64,000 nt of DNA from Cellulomonas cellasea (GTDB lineage Bacteria > Actinomycetota > Actinomycetes > Actinomycetales > Cellulomonadaceae): assembly GCF_030372105.1 (NCBI RefSeq), contig NZ_JAUDBQ010000005.1:1-64000 (forward strand). Direction: 5' to 3'. Numbering within the stretch: position 1 is the stretch's first letter; each line of letters opens with the position of its first letter. The translations under genes were made by a program, and so were the position numbers. Below, in pieces: positions 8,980-17,632 of the stretch. The notes under the pieces were generated by a model. It was given only the letters and a program-made list of their open reading frames with translations. It was not told the origin of the DNA and made no database searches.

Positions 8980-10029
8980 ATGACGACGACGACCGTCCTG
9001 CCCACGCCCCGGCACGCCGACCCGCGCGACGCGCCGCCGCTGCGCTGGGGGATCATCGCGCCTGGCTGGATCGCGGGGCAGCTCACGTCGGCGATGCATG
9101 CGCACACGGGCCAGCGGGTCGTCGCGGTCGGCTCCCGCTCGGCTGAGCGGGGCGCCGAGTTCGCGCGGCGGCACGGCGTGGACCGTGCCTACCCGGGGTA
9201 TGAGCGCCTGGTCGAGGACCCGGACGTCGACGTCGTGTACGTCGCGAGCCCGCACAGCCACCACCGCGAGCAGGCGCTGGCCGCGATCGCCGCGGGCAAG
9301 CACGTCCTCGTGGAGAAGGCCTTCACCCGCAACGCGGCCGAGGCCCGCGAGGTGGTCGACGCCGCCCGCGCCGCCGGGGTGCTGTGCATGGAGGCGATGT
9401 GGAGCCGGTACCTGCCGCAGACGGATGTGGTGCGCCAGCTCCTGGACGACGGCGCGCTGGGTGACGTGCGCCTGGTGACCGGCGACTATGGCGTGCGCAC
9501 CGACCCGCCGCCGGGGCACCGGCTGCTGGACCCGGCCCTCGCGGGCGGGGTGCTGCTGGACCTGGGCGTCTACCCGCTGTCCTTCGCGTCGTTCGTCGCG
9601 ACGCACTCGGGCTGGGGCGCCCCGGTGGCCGTGCACGCCGCGGGCGTGCTCGCGTCCACGGGGGTGGACGCCCAGGCGACGGTGCTGCTGGACCACGCGG
9701 GCGGCGGGCAGGCGCAGGTCTTCACGTCGATGCTGGCCGCGACGGGCCGCACCGCCACGGTGACGGGCTCGCGCGGGCGGCTCGAGATGGGCGAGGACTT
9801 CTTCGCGCCGTCGAGCGTGGCCCTGTGCGTGGGCGACGAGCGGGTGGTGTGGGACGACGACCCGCTGCGCGGCCACGACGGCCTCTGCTATCAGACGGCG
9901 GCCCTCGCTCGGTACGTCGCAGAGGGGCGCACCGAGTCCCCGTGGCTGCCGCTCGAGGAGACGGTGCGGGTGCTCGAGACCGCCGATGAGGTCCGTCGGC
10001 AGCTCGGTGTCGTCTTCCCGGGCGAATGA
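8980..10029 (+). CDS. Gfo/Idh/MocA family NAD(P)-dependent oxidoreductase
   Basis: 349 residues with an N-terminal Rossmann fold (WGIIAPGWIAGQL, a variant of the GxGxxG loop; then DVVYVASPHSHHREQ). The typical catalytic EK motif is in HVLVEKAFTRN, and a C-terminal alpha/beta substrate domain includes LLDLGVYPLS. Members oxidise or reduce sugars, inositols or dihydrodiols. Its place before a TetR regulator and an intracellular GH3 glucosidase suggests a role in sugar use. It starts soon after clpB; a CAGAGT hexamer 6 nt before the ATG could be a leaderless promoter element. Confidence 0.85.
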   Translation: MTTTTVLPTPRHADPRDAPPLRWGIIAPGWIAGQLTSAMHAHTGQRVVAVGSRSAERGAEFARRHGVDRAYPGYERLVEDPDVDVVYVASPHSHHREQALAAIAAGKHVLVEKAFTRNAAEAREVVDAARAAGVLCMEAMWSRYLPQTDVVRQLLDDGALGDVRLVTGDYGVRTDPPPGHRLLDPALAGGVLLDLGVYPLSFASFVATHSGWGAPVAVHAAGVLASTGVDAQATVLLDHAGGGQAQVFTSMLAATGRTATVTGSRGRLEMGEDFFAPSSVALCVGDERVVWDDDPLRGHDGLCYQTAALARYVAEGRTESPWLPLEETVRVLETADEVRRQLGVVFPGE

Positions 10030-10041
10030 ACACGATTTCAT

Positions 10042-10077
10042 ATCCCCTCTGTCACTCGTACGAGTGACAGAGGGGAT
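10042..10077. promoter_or_regulatory. Perfect 36-bp palindrome (operator or terminator)
   Basis: Two 18-bp arms, each covering ATCCCCTCTGTCACTCGT, meet with no loop. The dyad begins 13 nt after the oxidoreductase stop and ends 65 nt before the TetR gene. The inner part (TCACTCGTACGAGTGA) has the size and symmetry of a TetR-family operator. As RNA it could also end transcription of the upstream gene, although no clear T-run follows. An operator role is favoured but unproven. Confidence 0.6.
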
Positions 10078-10142
10078 CAAACAGCCGCGAATGGGGGCGT
10101 ACTCTCGATCTGCCAACGGCCGGGGGGCAACGAGGGGGCGCA

Positions 10143-10742
10143 GTGACCAGCCAGATCGAGCGTGGCTATGCCAAGGGACGGGCGCGGCGCCAGCAGATCC
10201 TCGACGAGGCGATGGCGCTCTTCGGCGACGTGGGCTACCGGGCGGCCTCCCTGCGTGAGATCGCAGCCCGCGCCGGCATCTCGCACCCCGGGCTACTGCA
10301 CCACTTCACCAGCAAGGAGTCCCTCCTACTCGCCGTGCTGGAGCGCCGCGACGAGACGGACTCCGCGCAGTTCGACCTCACCGCGTCGACCGGCACCGAG
10401 GTGCTGCGGCACATGCTCGACCTCGCCGACTACAACGCCACCCGGCCCGGCATCGTCGAGCTGTCCTGCGTGCTCGCCGCCGAGGCGACGTCACCCGACC
10501 ACCCGGCCCACGAGTTCTTCACCGACCGCTACGAGCGCGCCGTGCGGCTGTGCATCGACGCGTTCGAGGAGGCCCGCGACGCCGGGCAGCTCAACCCCGA
10601 CGTGGACCCCGAGCACGCCGCCCGCAGCTTCATCGCCCTGATGGACGGGCTGCAGGTGCAGTGGCTGCTCGACCGCGAGGGCGTCGACATGGCCGGGACC
10701 CTCCGCGAGCACCTCTCCCGGCAGCTCAAGGCCGGCTTCTAG
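10143..10742 (+). CDS. TetR/AcrR family transcriptional regulator
   Basis: 199 residues from a GTG start. The N-terminal helix-turn-helix domain (about 10-60) reads RRQQILDEAMALFGDVGYRA then SLREIAARAGISHPGLLHHF, a clear TetR DNA-binding domain. The C-terminal ligand-binding helices (70-199) resemble the TetR_C group, ending LLDREGVDM. It lies between a Gfo/Idh oxidoreductase and a GH3 beta-glucosidase on the same strand and probably controls both. The 36-bp palindrome just upstream is its most likely operator. Confidence 0.9.
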   Translation: MTSQIERGYAKGRARRQQILDEAMALFGDVGYRAASLREIAARAGISHPGLLHHFTSKESLLLAVLERRDETDSAQFDLTASTGTEVLRHMLDLADYNATRPGIVELSCVLAAEATSPDHPAHEFFTDRYERAVRLCIDAFEEARDAGQLNPDVDPEHAARSFIALMDGLQVQWLLDREGVDMAGTLREHLSRQLKAGF

Positions 10743-10833
10743 CCCTCGCCCGCCTCGCCCAGCCCGGCAGCGCCGCGACAGGCCAGCCGTGGTAGGCATG
10801 AAGTCGGACATTCCCCGACGAGCGAGGTCGACG

Positions 10834-13320
10834 ATGACCACCACCCTGGACGACGCAGACCTCGACCGGCTCCTCGCGCGCCTGAGCCTGGCCCAGAAGG
10901 TCCGCCTGCTCACCGGCGCCGACTTCTGGTCCCTGCACGCCGAGCCGGCGATCGGGCTGCGCGCCCTCGTGATGTCGGATGGGCCCGCCGGGGTGCGCGG
11001 CGCCGTCTGGGACGAGCGCGACCCGTCGCTCAACCTGCCCAGCGGCACCGCGCTGGCCGCCTCCTGGGACCCAGGGCTCGCGTACCGGTACGGCGCCGCG
11101 ATGGCGCAGGAGGCCCGCCGCAAGGGTGTGGACGTGGTGCTCGGCCCCACCATCAACCTGCACCGCAGCCCGCTGGGCGGCCGCCACTTCGAGGCGTTCT
11201 CCGAGGATCCGCTGCTCACCGGGGTGATCGCCGCCGCCGTGGTGCGCGGCCTGCAGGACAACGGCGTCGCCGCCTGCCCCAAGCACTACGTGGCCAACGA
11301 CTTCGAGACCGAGCGGTTCACCGCCTCCGTCGACGTCTCCGCCAAAGCGCTGCACGAGGTGTACCTGCAACCCTTCGAGCAGATCGTCACCGGCGCCGGC
11401 TCCTGGGCGGTGATGAGCGCCTACAACGCCGTCGACGGCGTGACCATGAGCGAGCACGACCTGCTGCGCTCCCCGCTCAAGTCGGGGTGGGGGTTCGACG
11501 GGGTGGTCGTCTCCGACTGGATGGCCGTGCGCTCCCTCGACGCGGCGCGAGCAGCCCAAGACGTGGTGATGCCCGGCCCCGACGGGCCCTGGGGTGACGC
11601 GCTGGTCGACGCGGTGGAGGCGGGCGAGATCTCCGCCGATGCCGTCGACGACAAGGTGCGACGGCTGCTCCTGCTCGCCGCCCGGGTGGGCGCCCTCGAG
11701 CTCGCGCAGGGCTCGCGGGCCACCGCCGACGCCCCCCGCGACGTGCGGCCCGACGTCGACCCGGACACGGTGCTGCTGGCCCGCGAGGTGGAGGCGCGCG
11801 GCATCGTGCTGGCGAGCAACGACGGCGTGCTGCCGCTGCAGCCCCCCGACACGCCGGGCCCGCGCCGGATCGCGGTGCTGGGCCAGGCCGCCGTCCTGCC
11901 GCGCACCCAGGGCGGCGGGTCCGCCACCGTCGTCCCCTCCCGCGTCGTGACACCGGTGGACGGCCTGCGCGCCGCGCTCCCCGACGTGGAGGTCGCACAC
12001 GCCACCGGGGCGCTCGTCCACCAGGGCCTGCTGCCGTTCGACCTGGACACGGTGCGCGATCCCGAGACGGGCGAGCCGGGCGTGCGCACCCGGTTCCTGG
12101 CCGCCGACGGCGCCGTGGTGCTCGACGAGGCACGCCGTGCCAGCACGCTGATGTGGCTCGGCGACGCGCCCGACGCCGACGTCTTCGAAGTCGTTGCCGA
12201 CTTCACCCCACCCGCCTCCGGGCCGATCGAGCTCGGCTTCGCCGTCGTCGGCGACACGACGCTCGAGGTCGACGGGGAGCAGGTGCTGCAGGCCGCCCTC
12301 GCCTCCGAGTCGACGGACCTCGCCGCCGCGCTGATGTCCCCGCCCGCCGCCACGACACGCCTCACCGTGGAGGCGGGCCGGACGTACCGCCTGCGGTGGC
12401 GGCATCCGCTGACGGGGCTCGCGGCCATGTCCGGCGGGCCCACGACCGTCGGCGCCCTCGGATTCACCGCCGGATGGCGCCCCGTGGTCGACTCGCCGGC
12501 CGAGCTCATCGCCGAGGCCGCCGCCCTGGCCCGCGAGGCCGATGTCGCAGTGGTGGTGGTCGGCACCAACGAGGACGTCGAGTCCGAGGGGTTCGACCGC
12601 CGCGACCTGCGGCTGCCCGGCGCCCAGGACGACCTGGTGCGGGCCGTGGCGGCCGCGCAGCCCCACACCGTGGTGGTGGTGAACTCCGGGTCGCCGGTGC
12701 TCATGCCGTGGCGTGACGAGGTCGGCGCGGTGCTGCTCACCTGGTTCGGCGGGCAGGAGTACGGCAACGCGCTCGCCGAGGTGCTCGTCGGGCATCGGGA
12801 GCCCAGCGGGCGCCTGCCGACCACCTGGCCCGCCGCCGAGGAGGACGTGCCAGTGCTCGACGTGACACCGCGCGACGGGGTGCTGCGCTACGCCGAGGGC
12901 ATCCACGTCGGCTACCGGGCCTGGCTCCGCTCCGGGGCCACACCCGCCTACCCGTTCGGGCATGGGCTCGGCTACACCAGCTGGTCCTACGACGCGGTGC
13001 GGCTGACGGCCGACGGGCATGACGTGGTGGCGCGCGTGACGATCACGAACACGGGCCTGCGGCGTGGGCGGGAGGTGGTGCAGGCCTACCTCGAGCGGTC
13101 CGACTCCGTGGTCGAGCGGCCCGCGCTGTGGCTCGCCGGGTGGGCGGTCGTCGAGGCGGACCCCGGCGAGCACGTCACCGCCGAGGTGCGGGTGGCCGCG
13201 CGGGCCTTCCAGCACTGGGACGTGCCGAGCGAGTCGTGGGCCGCCGAGCCGGGGGAGTTCACCCTGCGGGTGGGCCGCGATGTCACGGCCGACCGGCTGG
13301 CCGTCACCATCGTGCGCTGA
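10834..13320 (+). CDS. Intracellular GH3 beta-glucosidase with inserted PA14 domain
   Basis: 828 residues from ATG 10834, which has a GAGG site upstream; in-frame starts further up lack one. The GH3 TIM-barrel (about 10-290) shows LVMSDGPAGVRG, a KHYVANDFE motif and the nucleophile region GVVVSDW (Asp228). The GH3 C-terminal domain is interrupted by a PA14 beta-barrel (about 400-540) and resumes with a Glu-rich loop near 583, a likely acid/base region. A fibronectin-III-like domain closes the protein. There is no signal peptide, so it probably cleaves imported beta-glucosides in the cytosol. The upstream TetR gene is the likely regulator. Confidence 0.93.
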   Translation: MTTTLDDADLDRLLARLSLAQKVRLLTGADFWSLHAEPAIGLRALVMSDGPAGVRGAVWDERDPSLNLPSGTALAASWDPGLAYRYGAAMAQEARRKGVDVVLGPTINLHRSPLGGRHFEAFSEDPLLTGVIAAAVVRGLQDNGVAACPKHYVANDFETERFTASVDVSAKALHEVYLQPFEQIVTGAGSWAVMSAYNAVDGVTMSEHDLLRSPLKSGWGFDGVVVSDWMAVRSLDAARAAQDVVMPGPDGPWGDALVDAVEAGEISADAVDDKVRRLLLLAARVGALELAQGSRATADAPRDVRPDVDPDTVLLAREVEARGIVLASNDGVLPLQPPDTPGPRRIAVLGQAAVLPRTQGGGSATVVPSRVVTPVDGLRAALPDVEVAHATGALVHQGLLPFDLDTVRDPETGEPGVRTRFLAADGAVVLDEARRASTLMWLGDAPDADVFEVVADFTPPASGPIELGFAVVGDTTLEVDGEQVLQAALASESTDLAAALMSPPAATTRLTVEAGRTYRLRWRHPLTGLAAMSGGPTTVGALGFTAGWRPVVDSPAELIAEAAALAREADVAVVVVGTNEDVESEGFDRRDLRLPGAQDDLVRAVAAAQPHTVVVVNSGSPVLMPWRDEVGAVLLTWFGGQEYGNALAEVLVGHREPSGRLPTTWPAAEEDVPVLDVTPRDGVLRYAEGIHVGYRAWLRSGATPAYPFGHGLGYTSWSYDAVRLTADGHDVVARVTITNTGLRRGREVVQAYLERSDSVVERPALWLAGWAVVEADPGEHVTAEVRVAARAFQHWDVPSESWAAEPGEFTLRVGRDVTADRLAVTIVR

Positions 13321-13335
13321 CCTGCCGCCCTGCGC

Positions 13336-13998
13336 TCAGGGCAGGATGACGCTGCCGTCGAGGAACGACCCCGTCAGGCCGCCGCCGTCGACAGTGGCCA
13401 GGCACAGCCCGGTGCGGTCGCCACGCTTCCAGGACTGCTCAGTGGGCGCCCAGGCCACCGCGCGCACCCCGGCGGCGACCTCGTCCGGCGTCAACGTGCA
13501 CGCCGCCCAGACCCGTCGATCCGCCGCCTGCTGCCCGGGCCACACCGCCGCCCGGTCGAACCGGTACTCGGTGACGACCTGCGCCGCATGCGGCTGGTCG
13601 CACGGCGTCACCGTCACGTCGTCCACGTCGCCGCCTGCCGGCAGCGGGTCGACGCAGTGCCCGGTGACGAGCTGCACCGCCTGCGCGTCGCGTGGGGCGT
13701 CGACGTCGAGGGGCAGGGGGCGTGTGGCCGCCGCGGTGAGCTGCACGCCGACGGCCACGGCGGCGATCGCGAGCGACCCCACCACGCCGAGCCCGATGCC
13801 GACGAGCGCGAGCCGCCCGCCACGGCTGCCGTGCGCTCGAGTGCGCCGCAGCCCGATGACGCCGAGGGCGATCGCGACGGGGCCGGTCATCAGCGCCCCT
13901 GCGACGACCGACGCGACCGACCAGCGGTCGAGCGGCGCGCGCGGCGGGTGCCAGCCCGGCGCGTAGTACGGCTCGGGCTGCACCGGGTCGAAGGCCAC
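13336..13998 (-). CDS. DUF4190 / septum-formation domain membrane protein (short paralogue)
   Basis: 220 residues from GTG 13998, two bases after the stop of the upstream paralogue, which indicates translational coupling. A short Pro-rich N-terminus leads to two membrane helices of the DUF4190 type (about 28-92, with a GVIGLRRTRA loop). The extracellular domain has the septum-formation pattern: HCVDPLP, then VTPCDQPHAAQVV and paired Cys residues near CTLTPDE and GLCLATV. Septum_form proteins are actinobacterial envelope proteins linked by annotation to division. The exact function is unknown. It is convergent with the GH3 gene. Confidence 0.7.
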   Translation of the reverse strand: MAFDPVQPEPYYAPGWHPPRAPLDRWSVASVVAGALMTGPVAIALGVIGLRRTRAHGSRGGRLALVGIGLGVVGSLAIAAVAVGVQLTAAATRPLPLDVDAPRDAQAVQLVTGHCVDPLPAGGDVDDVTVTPCDQPHAAQVVTEYRFDRAAVWPGQQAADRRVWAACTLTPDEVAAGVRAVAWAPTEQSWKRGDRTGLCLATVDGGGLTGSFLDGSVILP

Positions 13999-14000
13999 GC

Positions 14001-15212
14001 TCAGCTCAGCACCCCGTCGCCCGCCATGAGGGTCTGCGCCACCGCGGAGCCGGTCACGCTTCCGCCGGAGATGGCCACGCAGTACCCGGTGGTCTCGCCG
14101 TCCGCCCAGTACGACGGGTGCGGGTAGTACACGTCCATTGACTCCCACTCGTCCGCGTAGGGCGACCCCAGCGCGTCGAGCTCAGCCCAGCAGTCCTCCC
14201 AGGCCACGTCGACGGCGGGGTCCACGCCCATGTCCCAGGGGGCTGCCGAGAGCTCGAAGGTGCCGATCACCTCGGCGCTGTGCGGCACAGCGCAGTCGAC
14301 CAGGAGGGCGTCGCTCATGTCGTACATCTCCGGCCACGCGTCGAGGCACTGCCCGGCCCCGAACGGCCCGGCGAGCTCGTAGACCTGCACGTCCGCGCCG
14401 AAGGCGTCCTCATCCCAGGGCCACGAGTCCGAGCCGAGGCTCTCGTCGTCCCAGGTCGTCTCCCACCCCGCGCTGCTGCTCGGCTGCGAGGCGGCGTAGG
14501 CCATCAGCGCGATGAATCCCGCCAGCATCAGCGTCATGAGCCCGCCGGTGACGATCCCCCCGATGGCCAGGCCGCGACCGCGGGCGCCTGAGCGGCGGAT
14601 CCGCACCAGGGCGGCGATGCCGAGCCCCAGCCCGATCGGCCCCGTGGCCCCGACGCTGAACAGGCCCACGCCGCTGGTCACGAGCGAGGCGATGGCCAGC
14701 CCGTCCACCGGTGGCTGCGGCGGGCCCCAGGCGCCGGGGGGCGGGTAGTAGCCGCCGGGCCCGTACGGCTGCCCGGGTGTCGTGGGGCCGCCGTACGGCG
14801 GCTGGGTCGGAGGCCCGCCATAGGGCGGGGCCGTGTTGTACGGGGACGCCGCGCCGTACGGAGGCGCCGCGTTGTACGGCGACGCCGGGGCCTGCGACGC
14901 CGGCCCCTGCGACGTCGGGGCCCCGAAGGTGGCGGGGGCGCCGTACGCGGGGGCGCCGTATGTGGGGGCGCCGCCGTATCCGGGCCGGTCGCCGCCGGGC
15001 GCGACGGGGTAGGGCGCGGAGGCAGGAGCTCCCGCCGGGGGGCCGTACGGCGACGACTGCTCAGCCGCCGCCGGGGGGCCGTACGGCGAGGGCTGCGAGG
15101 CCGCCGCATCCGCAGGGGCCTCGAAGGGCGCGGGCCCTGCGGTGGGCGCGGGAACCGCGAACGGGTCGGGACGGTCCTGGTCGGGGGCGGGCCAGGTCGG
15201 GGGCGTGCTCAT
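14001..15212 (-). CDS. DUF4190 / septum-formation domain membrane protein with long Pro-rich cytosolic tail
   Basis: 403 residues. Residues 1-165 are disordered and made of Pro/Tyr/Gly/Ala repeats (SPYGPPAAAEQ, then GAPTYGAPAYGAP and similar). Two DUF4190 membrane helices (about 168-235) flank a GIAALVRIRRSGARGRG loop. The outer domain carries QCLDAWPEM, DCAVPHSAEVIGTFEL and GYCVAISGG, the conserved Cys and CxxPH pattern of Septum_form. It lies directly upstream of a shorter paralogue, and the two probably arose by duplication and form an operon. A role in envelope or septum assembly is inferred from the family only. Confidence 0.75.
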   Translation of the reverse strand: MSTPPTWPAPDQDRPDPFAVPAPTAGPAPFEAPADAAASQPSPYGPPAAAEQSSPYGPPAGAPASAPYPVAPGGDRPGYGGAPTYGAPAYGAPATFGAPTSQGPASQAPASPYNAAPPYGAASPYNTAPPYGGPPTQPPYGGPTTPGQPYGPGGYYPPPGAWGPPQPPVDGLAIASLVTSGVGLFSVGATGPIGLGLGIAALVRIRRSGARGRGLAIGGIVTGGLMTLMLAGFIALMAYAASQPSSSAGWETTWDDESLGSDSWPWDEDAFGADVQVYELAGPFGAGQCLDAWPEMYDMSDALLVDCAVPHSAEVIGTFELSAAPWDMGVDPAVDVAWEDCWAELDALGSPYADEWESMDVYYPHPSYWADGETTGYCVAISGGSVTGSAVAQTLMAGDGVLS

Positions 15213-15297
15213 GGGCAGGAACGTATCGGAGCGCGTGAGCCCGGCGCGGGCGCTTCCACAGATGCCGGCTCGGAAGTCGCCCGGCTGGCGGTGTGGA

Positions 15298-16095
15298 TCA
15301 GTCCGCCAGGTCCAAGATCACGGGCACGTGGTCGGAGGGCGCCTTGCCCTTGCGCTCGTTCCGCTCGATCGTCGCGCCCGTGACCCGGGCCGCGAGGGCG
15401 GGCGAGGCGTAGGTGAAGTCGATGCGCATGCCCTCGTTGCGGGGGAAGCGGAGCTGCTGGTAGTCCCAGTAGGTGAAGGTGCGCGCGGGGATGTGCTCGC
15501 GGGAGACCTCGGTGTACCCGGCGTCGGCGAAGGCGGTGAAGGCCTCGCGCTCGGCGGGGGTGACGTGGGTGCGGCCGGCGAACTTCTCGATGTCCCACAC
15601 GTCCTCGTCGAGCGGGGCGATGTTCCAGTCGCCCACCAGCGCGATCTGCGCGTTCGGGTCGCCCGTCCCGGGGCTGATCCAGGCCTCCGCCTGGGCGCGC
15701 AGGTGCTTGAGCCACTCGAGCTTGTAGGCGTAGTGCGGGTCGTCGATCTCCCGGCCGTTGGGGATGTACAGGCTCCACACCTTCACCCCGCCGCAGGTGG
15801 CGCCCAGCGCCCGCGCCTCGGTGACCGGCTCCACGCCGAACCCGGGCTGCCCGGCGAATGTCGTCTCGACGTCCTCCAGGCCCACGCGCGAGATGATCGC
15901 GACGCCGTTCCACTGGCTGAAGCCGAGCGTGGCGACCTCGTAGCCCGCGGCCTCGAAGGCCTCGCGGGGGAACTGCTCGTCCTTGCACTTCGTCTCCTGC
16001 AACGCCAGCACGTCGGTGCCGGTGCGCTCCAGGAAGGCCAGGGCCCGGTCGGTGCGGGCACGGATCGAGTTGATGTTCCAGGTGGCGAGGCGCAT
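15298..16095 (-). CDS. xthA: Exodeoxyribonuclease III (AP endonuclease, base-excision repair)
   Basis: 265 residues. Motifs of the Exo III/APE family are all present: TWNINSIRAR, LALQETK (metal-binding Glu34), GVAIISR, SLYIPNG, LVGDWNIAP, a RIDFTYAS-type region and the C-terminal SDHVPVILDL with the catalytic His. The enzyme cleaves DNA 5' to abasic sites and removes 3' blocks. ATG 16095 was chosen because the open frame continues far upstream only as an accident of GC bias. It is divergent from the SDR gene. Confidence 0.95.
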   Translation of the reverse strand: MRLATWNINSIRARTDRALAFLERTGTDVLALQETKCKDEQFPREAFEAAGYEVATLGFSQWNGVAIISRVGLEDVETTFAGQPGFGVEPVTEARALGATCGGVKVWSLYIPNGREIDDPHYAYKLEWLKHLRAQAEAWISPGTGDPNAQIALVGDWNIAPLDEDVWDIEKFAGRTHVTPAEREAFTAFADAGYTEVSREHIPARTFTYWDYQQLRFPRNEGMRIDFTYASPALAARVTGATIERNERKGKAPSDHVPVILDLAD

Positions 16096-16200
16096 GAGCG
16101 CCAGGCTAGCCGCCGGCGCCCACGGGGCTGCCCTCGCATCGGGTCGATGTGACGCAGATCCGCCGCGCGAGGTTCTGAGACAACAGGCCCGACGGCTCCG

Positions 16201-16206
16201 TAGGGT
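16201..16206 (+). promoter_or_regulatory. Leaderless-type -10 box of the SDR gene
   Basis: TAGGGT ends 6 nt before the ATG at 16213, and no ribosome site is present. This matches actinobacterial leaderless promoters in which transcription starts at the start codon. Confidence 0.5.
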
Positions 16207-16212
16207 GGCGGC

Positions 16213-17028
16213 ATGGGAACCGCACTCATCACCGGCGCCAGCGCCGGACTCGGGCTCGAGTTCGCCTGGCAGCTCGCGACGGCCAAACATGACGTGGTGC
16301 TCGTCGCGCGCGACACCGAGCGCCTGGAACGCCTCGCCTCGCAGTTGCGCGCCGCGGCGGGCATCCACGCCGAGGTCCTCACCGCCGACCTGACCGATCG
16401 GGCCGACCTGGAGCGGGTCGCCGCGCGACTGCGCGACGAGTCCCGCCCGGTGGGCCTGCTGGTGAACAACGCCGGCATCGGGCTGCACCAGCCGTTCGTC
16501 GGCGGGGACTTCGAGCGTGAGGAGAAGGCCTTCGACCTGATGGTGCGCTCGGTCATGGTGCTGTCCCACGCGGCAGCGGAGGCCATGGTCGAGCGGGGTC
16601 GTGGGGCGATCCTCAACGTGGCGTCGGTGGCGGCGCTGCTCGCGTCGGGCACCTACTCGGCGCACAAGGCCTGGGTGCGGACGTTCACCGAGGGCCTGGC
16701 CGTGGAGCTGCGGGGCACGGGGGTGACGGCCACGGTGCTGTGCCCGGGGTTCGTGCACACCGAGTTCCACGACCGCGCGGGCATCGACAAGAACGTGCTG
16801 CCCGAGATCGCGTGGCTCAACGCCGATGACGTGGTCGCGGCCGCGCTCGCGGATGTGCGGCGCGGGGTGGTCATCTCGACGCCGAGCCTGCGCTACCGGC
16901 TGGCTGCGGGGGTGGCCCGCCTGCTGCCACGCTCGGCCATCCGGGCGTTCGGGTCCTACCGGCGGGCCGCGCCGGAGCGGGAGGCCTGGACGGCTGCGGG
17001 CTCCTCGTCGTCGGGCGACGATCGGTAG
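16213..17028 (+). CDS. Short-chain dehydrogenase/reductase
   Basis: 271 residues of the classical SDR type. It has the cofactor loop TGASAGLG (7-14), NNAG (85-88) and the catalytic set Ser138, Tyr148 and Lys152 (TYSAHK). The pattern RGAILNVASVAALLA and the C-terminal Arg-rich part resemble SDRs acting on fatty-acyl or steroid-like substrates. Nucleotide choice cannot be settled by eye; an Arg after strand 2 (VARDTER) hints at NADP. It precedes pyrE closely, but pyrE has its own promoter-like box. Confidence 0.88.
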   Translation: MGTALITGASAGLGLEFAWQLATAKHDVVLVARDTERLERLASQLRAAAGIHAEVLTADLTDRADLERVAARLRDESRPVGLLVNNAGIGLHQPFVGGDFEREEKAFDLMVRSVMVLSHAAAEAMVERGRGAILNVASVAALLASGTYSAHKAWVRTFTEGLAVELRGTGVTATVLCPGFVHTEFHDRAGIDKNVLPEIAWLNADDVVAAALADVRRGVVISTPSLRYRLAAGVARLLPRSAIRAFGSYRRAAPEREAWTAAGSSSSGDDR

Positions 17029-17031
17029 CCT
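17026..17031 (+). promoter_or_regulatory. Leaderless-type -10 box of pyrE
   Basis: TAGCCT lies 7 nt before the GTG at 17039, overlapping the end of the SDR gene. Its spacing is the same as at several other genes in the window, which supports the GTG as the real pyrE start. Confidence 0.5.
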
Positions 17032-17038
17032 GTGCACC

Positions 17039-17629
17039 GTGAACAACGCGCCTGACGCCTCGTCGATGTCCCTCACTCCCCGCGAGCAGCTCCTCGCCCT
17101 GATCATGGAGCTCGCGGTGGTCCGGGGGAAGGTCACGCTGTCCTCGGGGCGCGAGGCCGACTACTACGTGGACCTGCGGCGCGTCACGCTGCACCACCGC
17201 GCGGCGCCGCTGATCGGCCACCTGCTGCTGGACCGGCTCGAGGAGGTCGGGCTGGGCACCGCGGAGATCGACGCGGTGGGCGGCCTGACGCTCGGCGCGG
17301 ACCCCGTCGCCACCGCGTTGCTGCACGCCGCGGCCTCGCGCGGCCAGGACCTCGACGCGTTCGTGGTCCGCAAGGAGATCAAGGCGCACGGCATGCAGCG
17401 CCGGATCGAGGGCCCCGACATCGCCGGGCGGCGCGTCGTCGTCCTGGAGGACACGTCCACCACCGGCGGCTCGCCGATCGCCGCCGTGGAGGCCGCGCGC
17501 GAGGCCGGCGCCGAGGTCATGGGCGTCGCGGTGATCGTGGACCGCGCGACGGGCGCCGCCGAGAAGATCGAGGCGATGGGCGTCCCTTACCACTACCTGT
17601 TCAGCCTGGCCGACCTCGGCCTGGCCTGA
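17039..17629 (+). CDS. pyrE: Orotate phosphoribosyltransferase
   Basis: 196 residues from GTG 17039; ATG 17066 is an internal alternative. The PRPP-binding loop VVVLEDTSTTGGSP and the upstream motifs TLSSGREADYYVDLR and VGGLTLGADPVA are typical of OPRTase. It converts orotate and PRPP to OMP in pyrimidine synthesis. The next gene starts 3 nt after its stop, so the two are probably cotranscribed. Confidence 0.95.
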   Translation: MNNAPDASSMSLTPREQLLALIMELAVVRGKVTLSSGREADYYVDLRRVTLHHRAAPLIGHLLLDRLEEVGLGTAEIDAVGGLTLGADPVATALLHAAASRGQDLDAFVVRKEIKAHGMQRRIEGPDIAGRRVVVLEDTSTTGGSPIAAVEAAREAGAEVMGVAVIVDRATGAAEKIEAMGVPYHYLFSLADLGLA

Positions 17630-17632
17630 CCC

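Noticed and set aside
6105-9107. 1000-codon open frame opposite clpB
   Set aside because: It overlaps clpB completely, has low-complexity His/Asp/Val/Arg composition and is an artefact of high GC at third codon positions.
10726-13215. 829-codon open frame opposite the GH3 gene
   Set aside because: Antisense shadow of a well-supported GH3 enzyme, with no domain pattern.
14700-15130. Short repeated units that look like an array
   Set aside because: They are codons for Pro/Tyr/Gly/Ala repeats in the tail of a membrane protein. Unit length varies and there are no spacers, so it is not CRISPR.
15298-17136. 612-codon version of xthA
   Set aside because: The extra upstream part lies antisense to the SDR gene. 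The conserved Exo III N-terminus begins at 16095.
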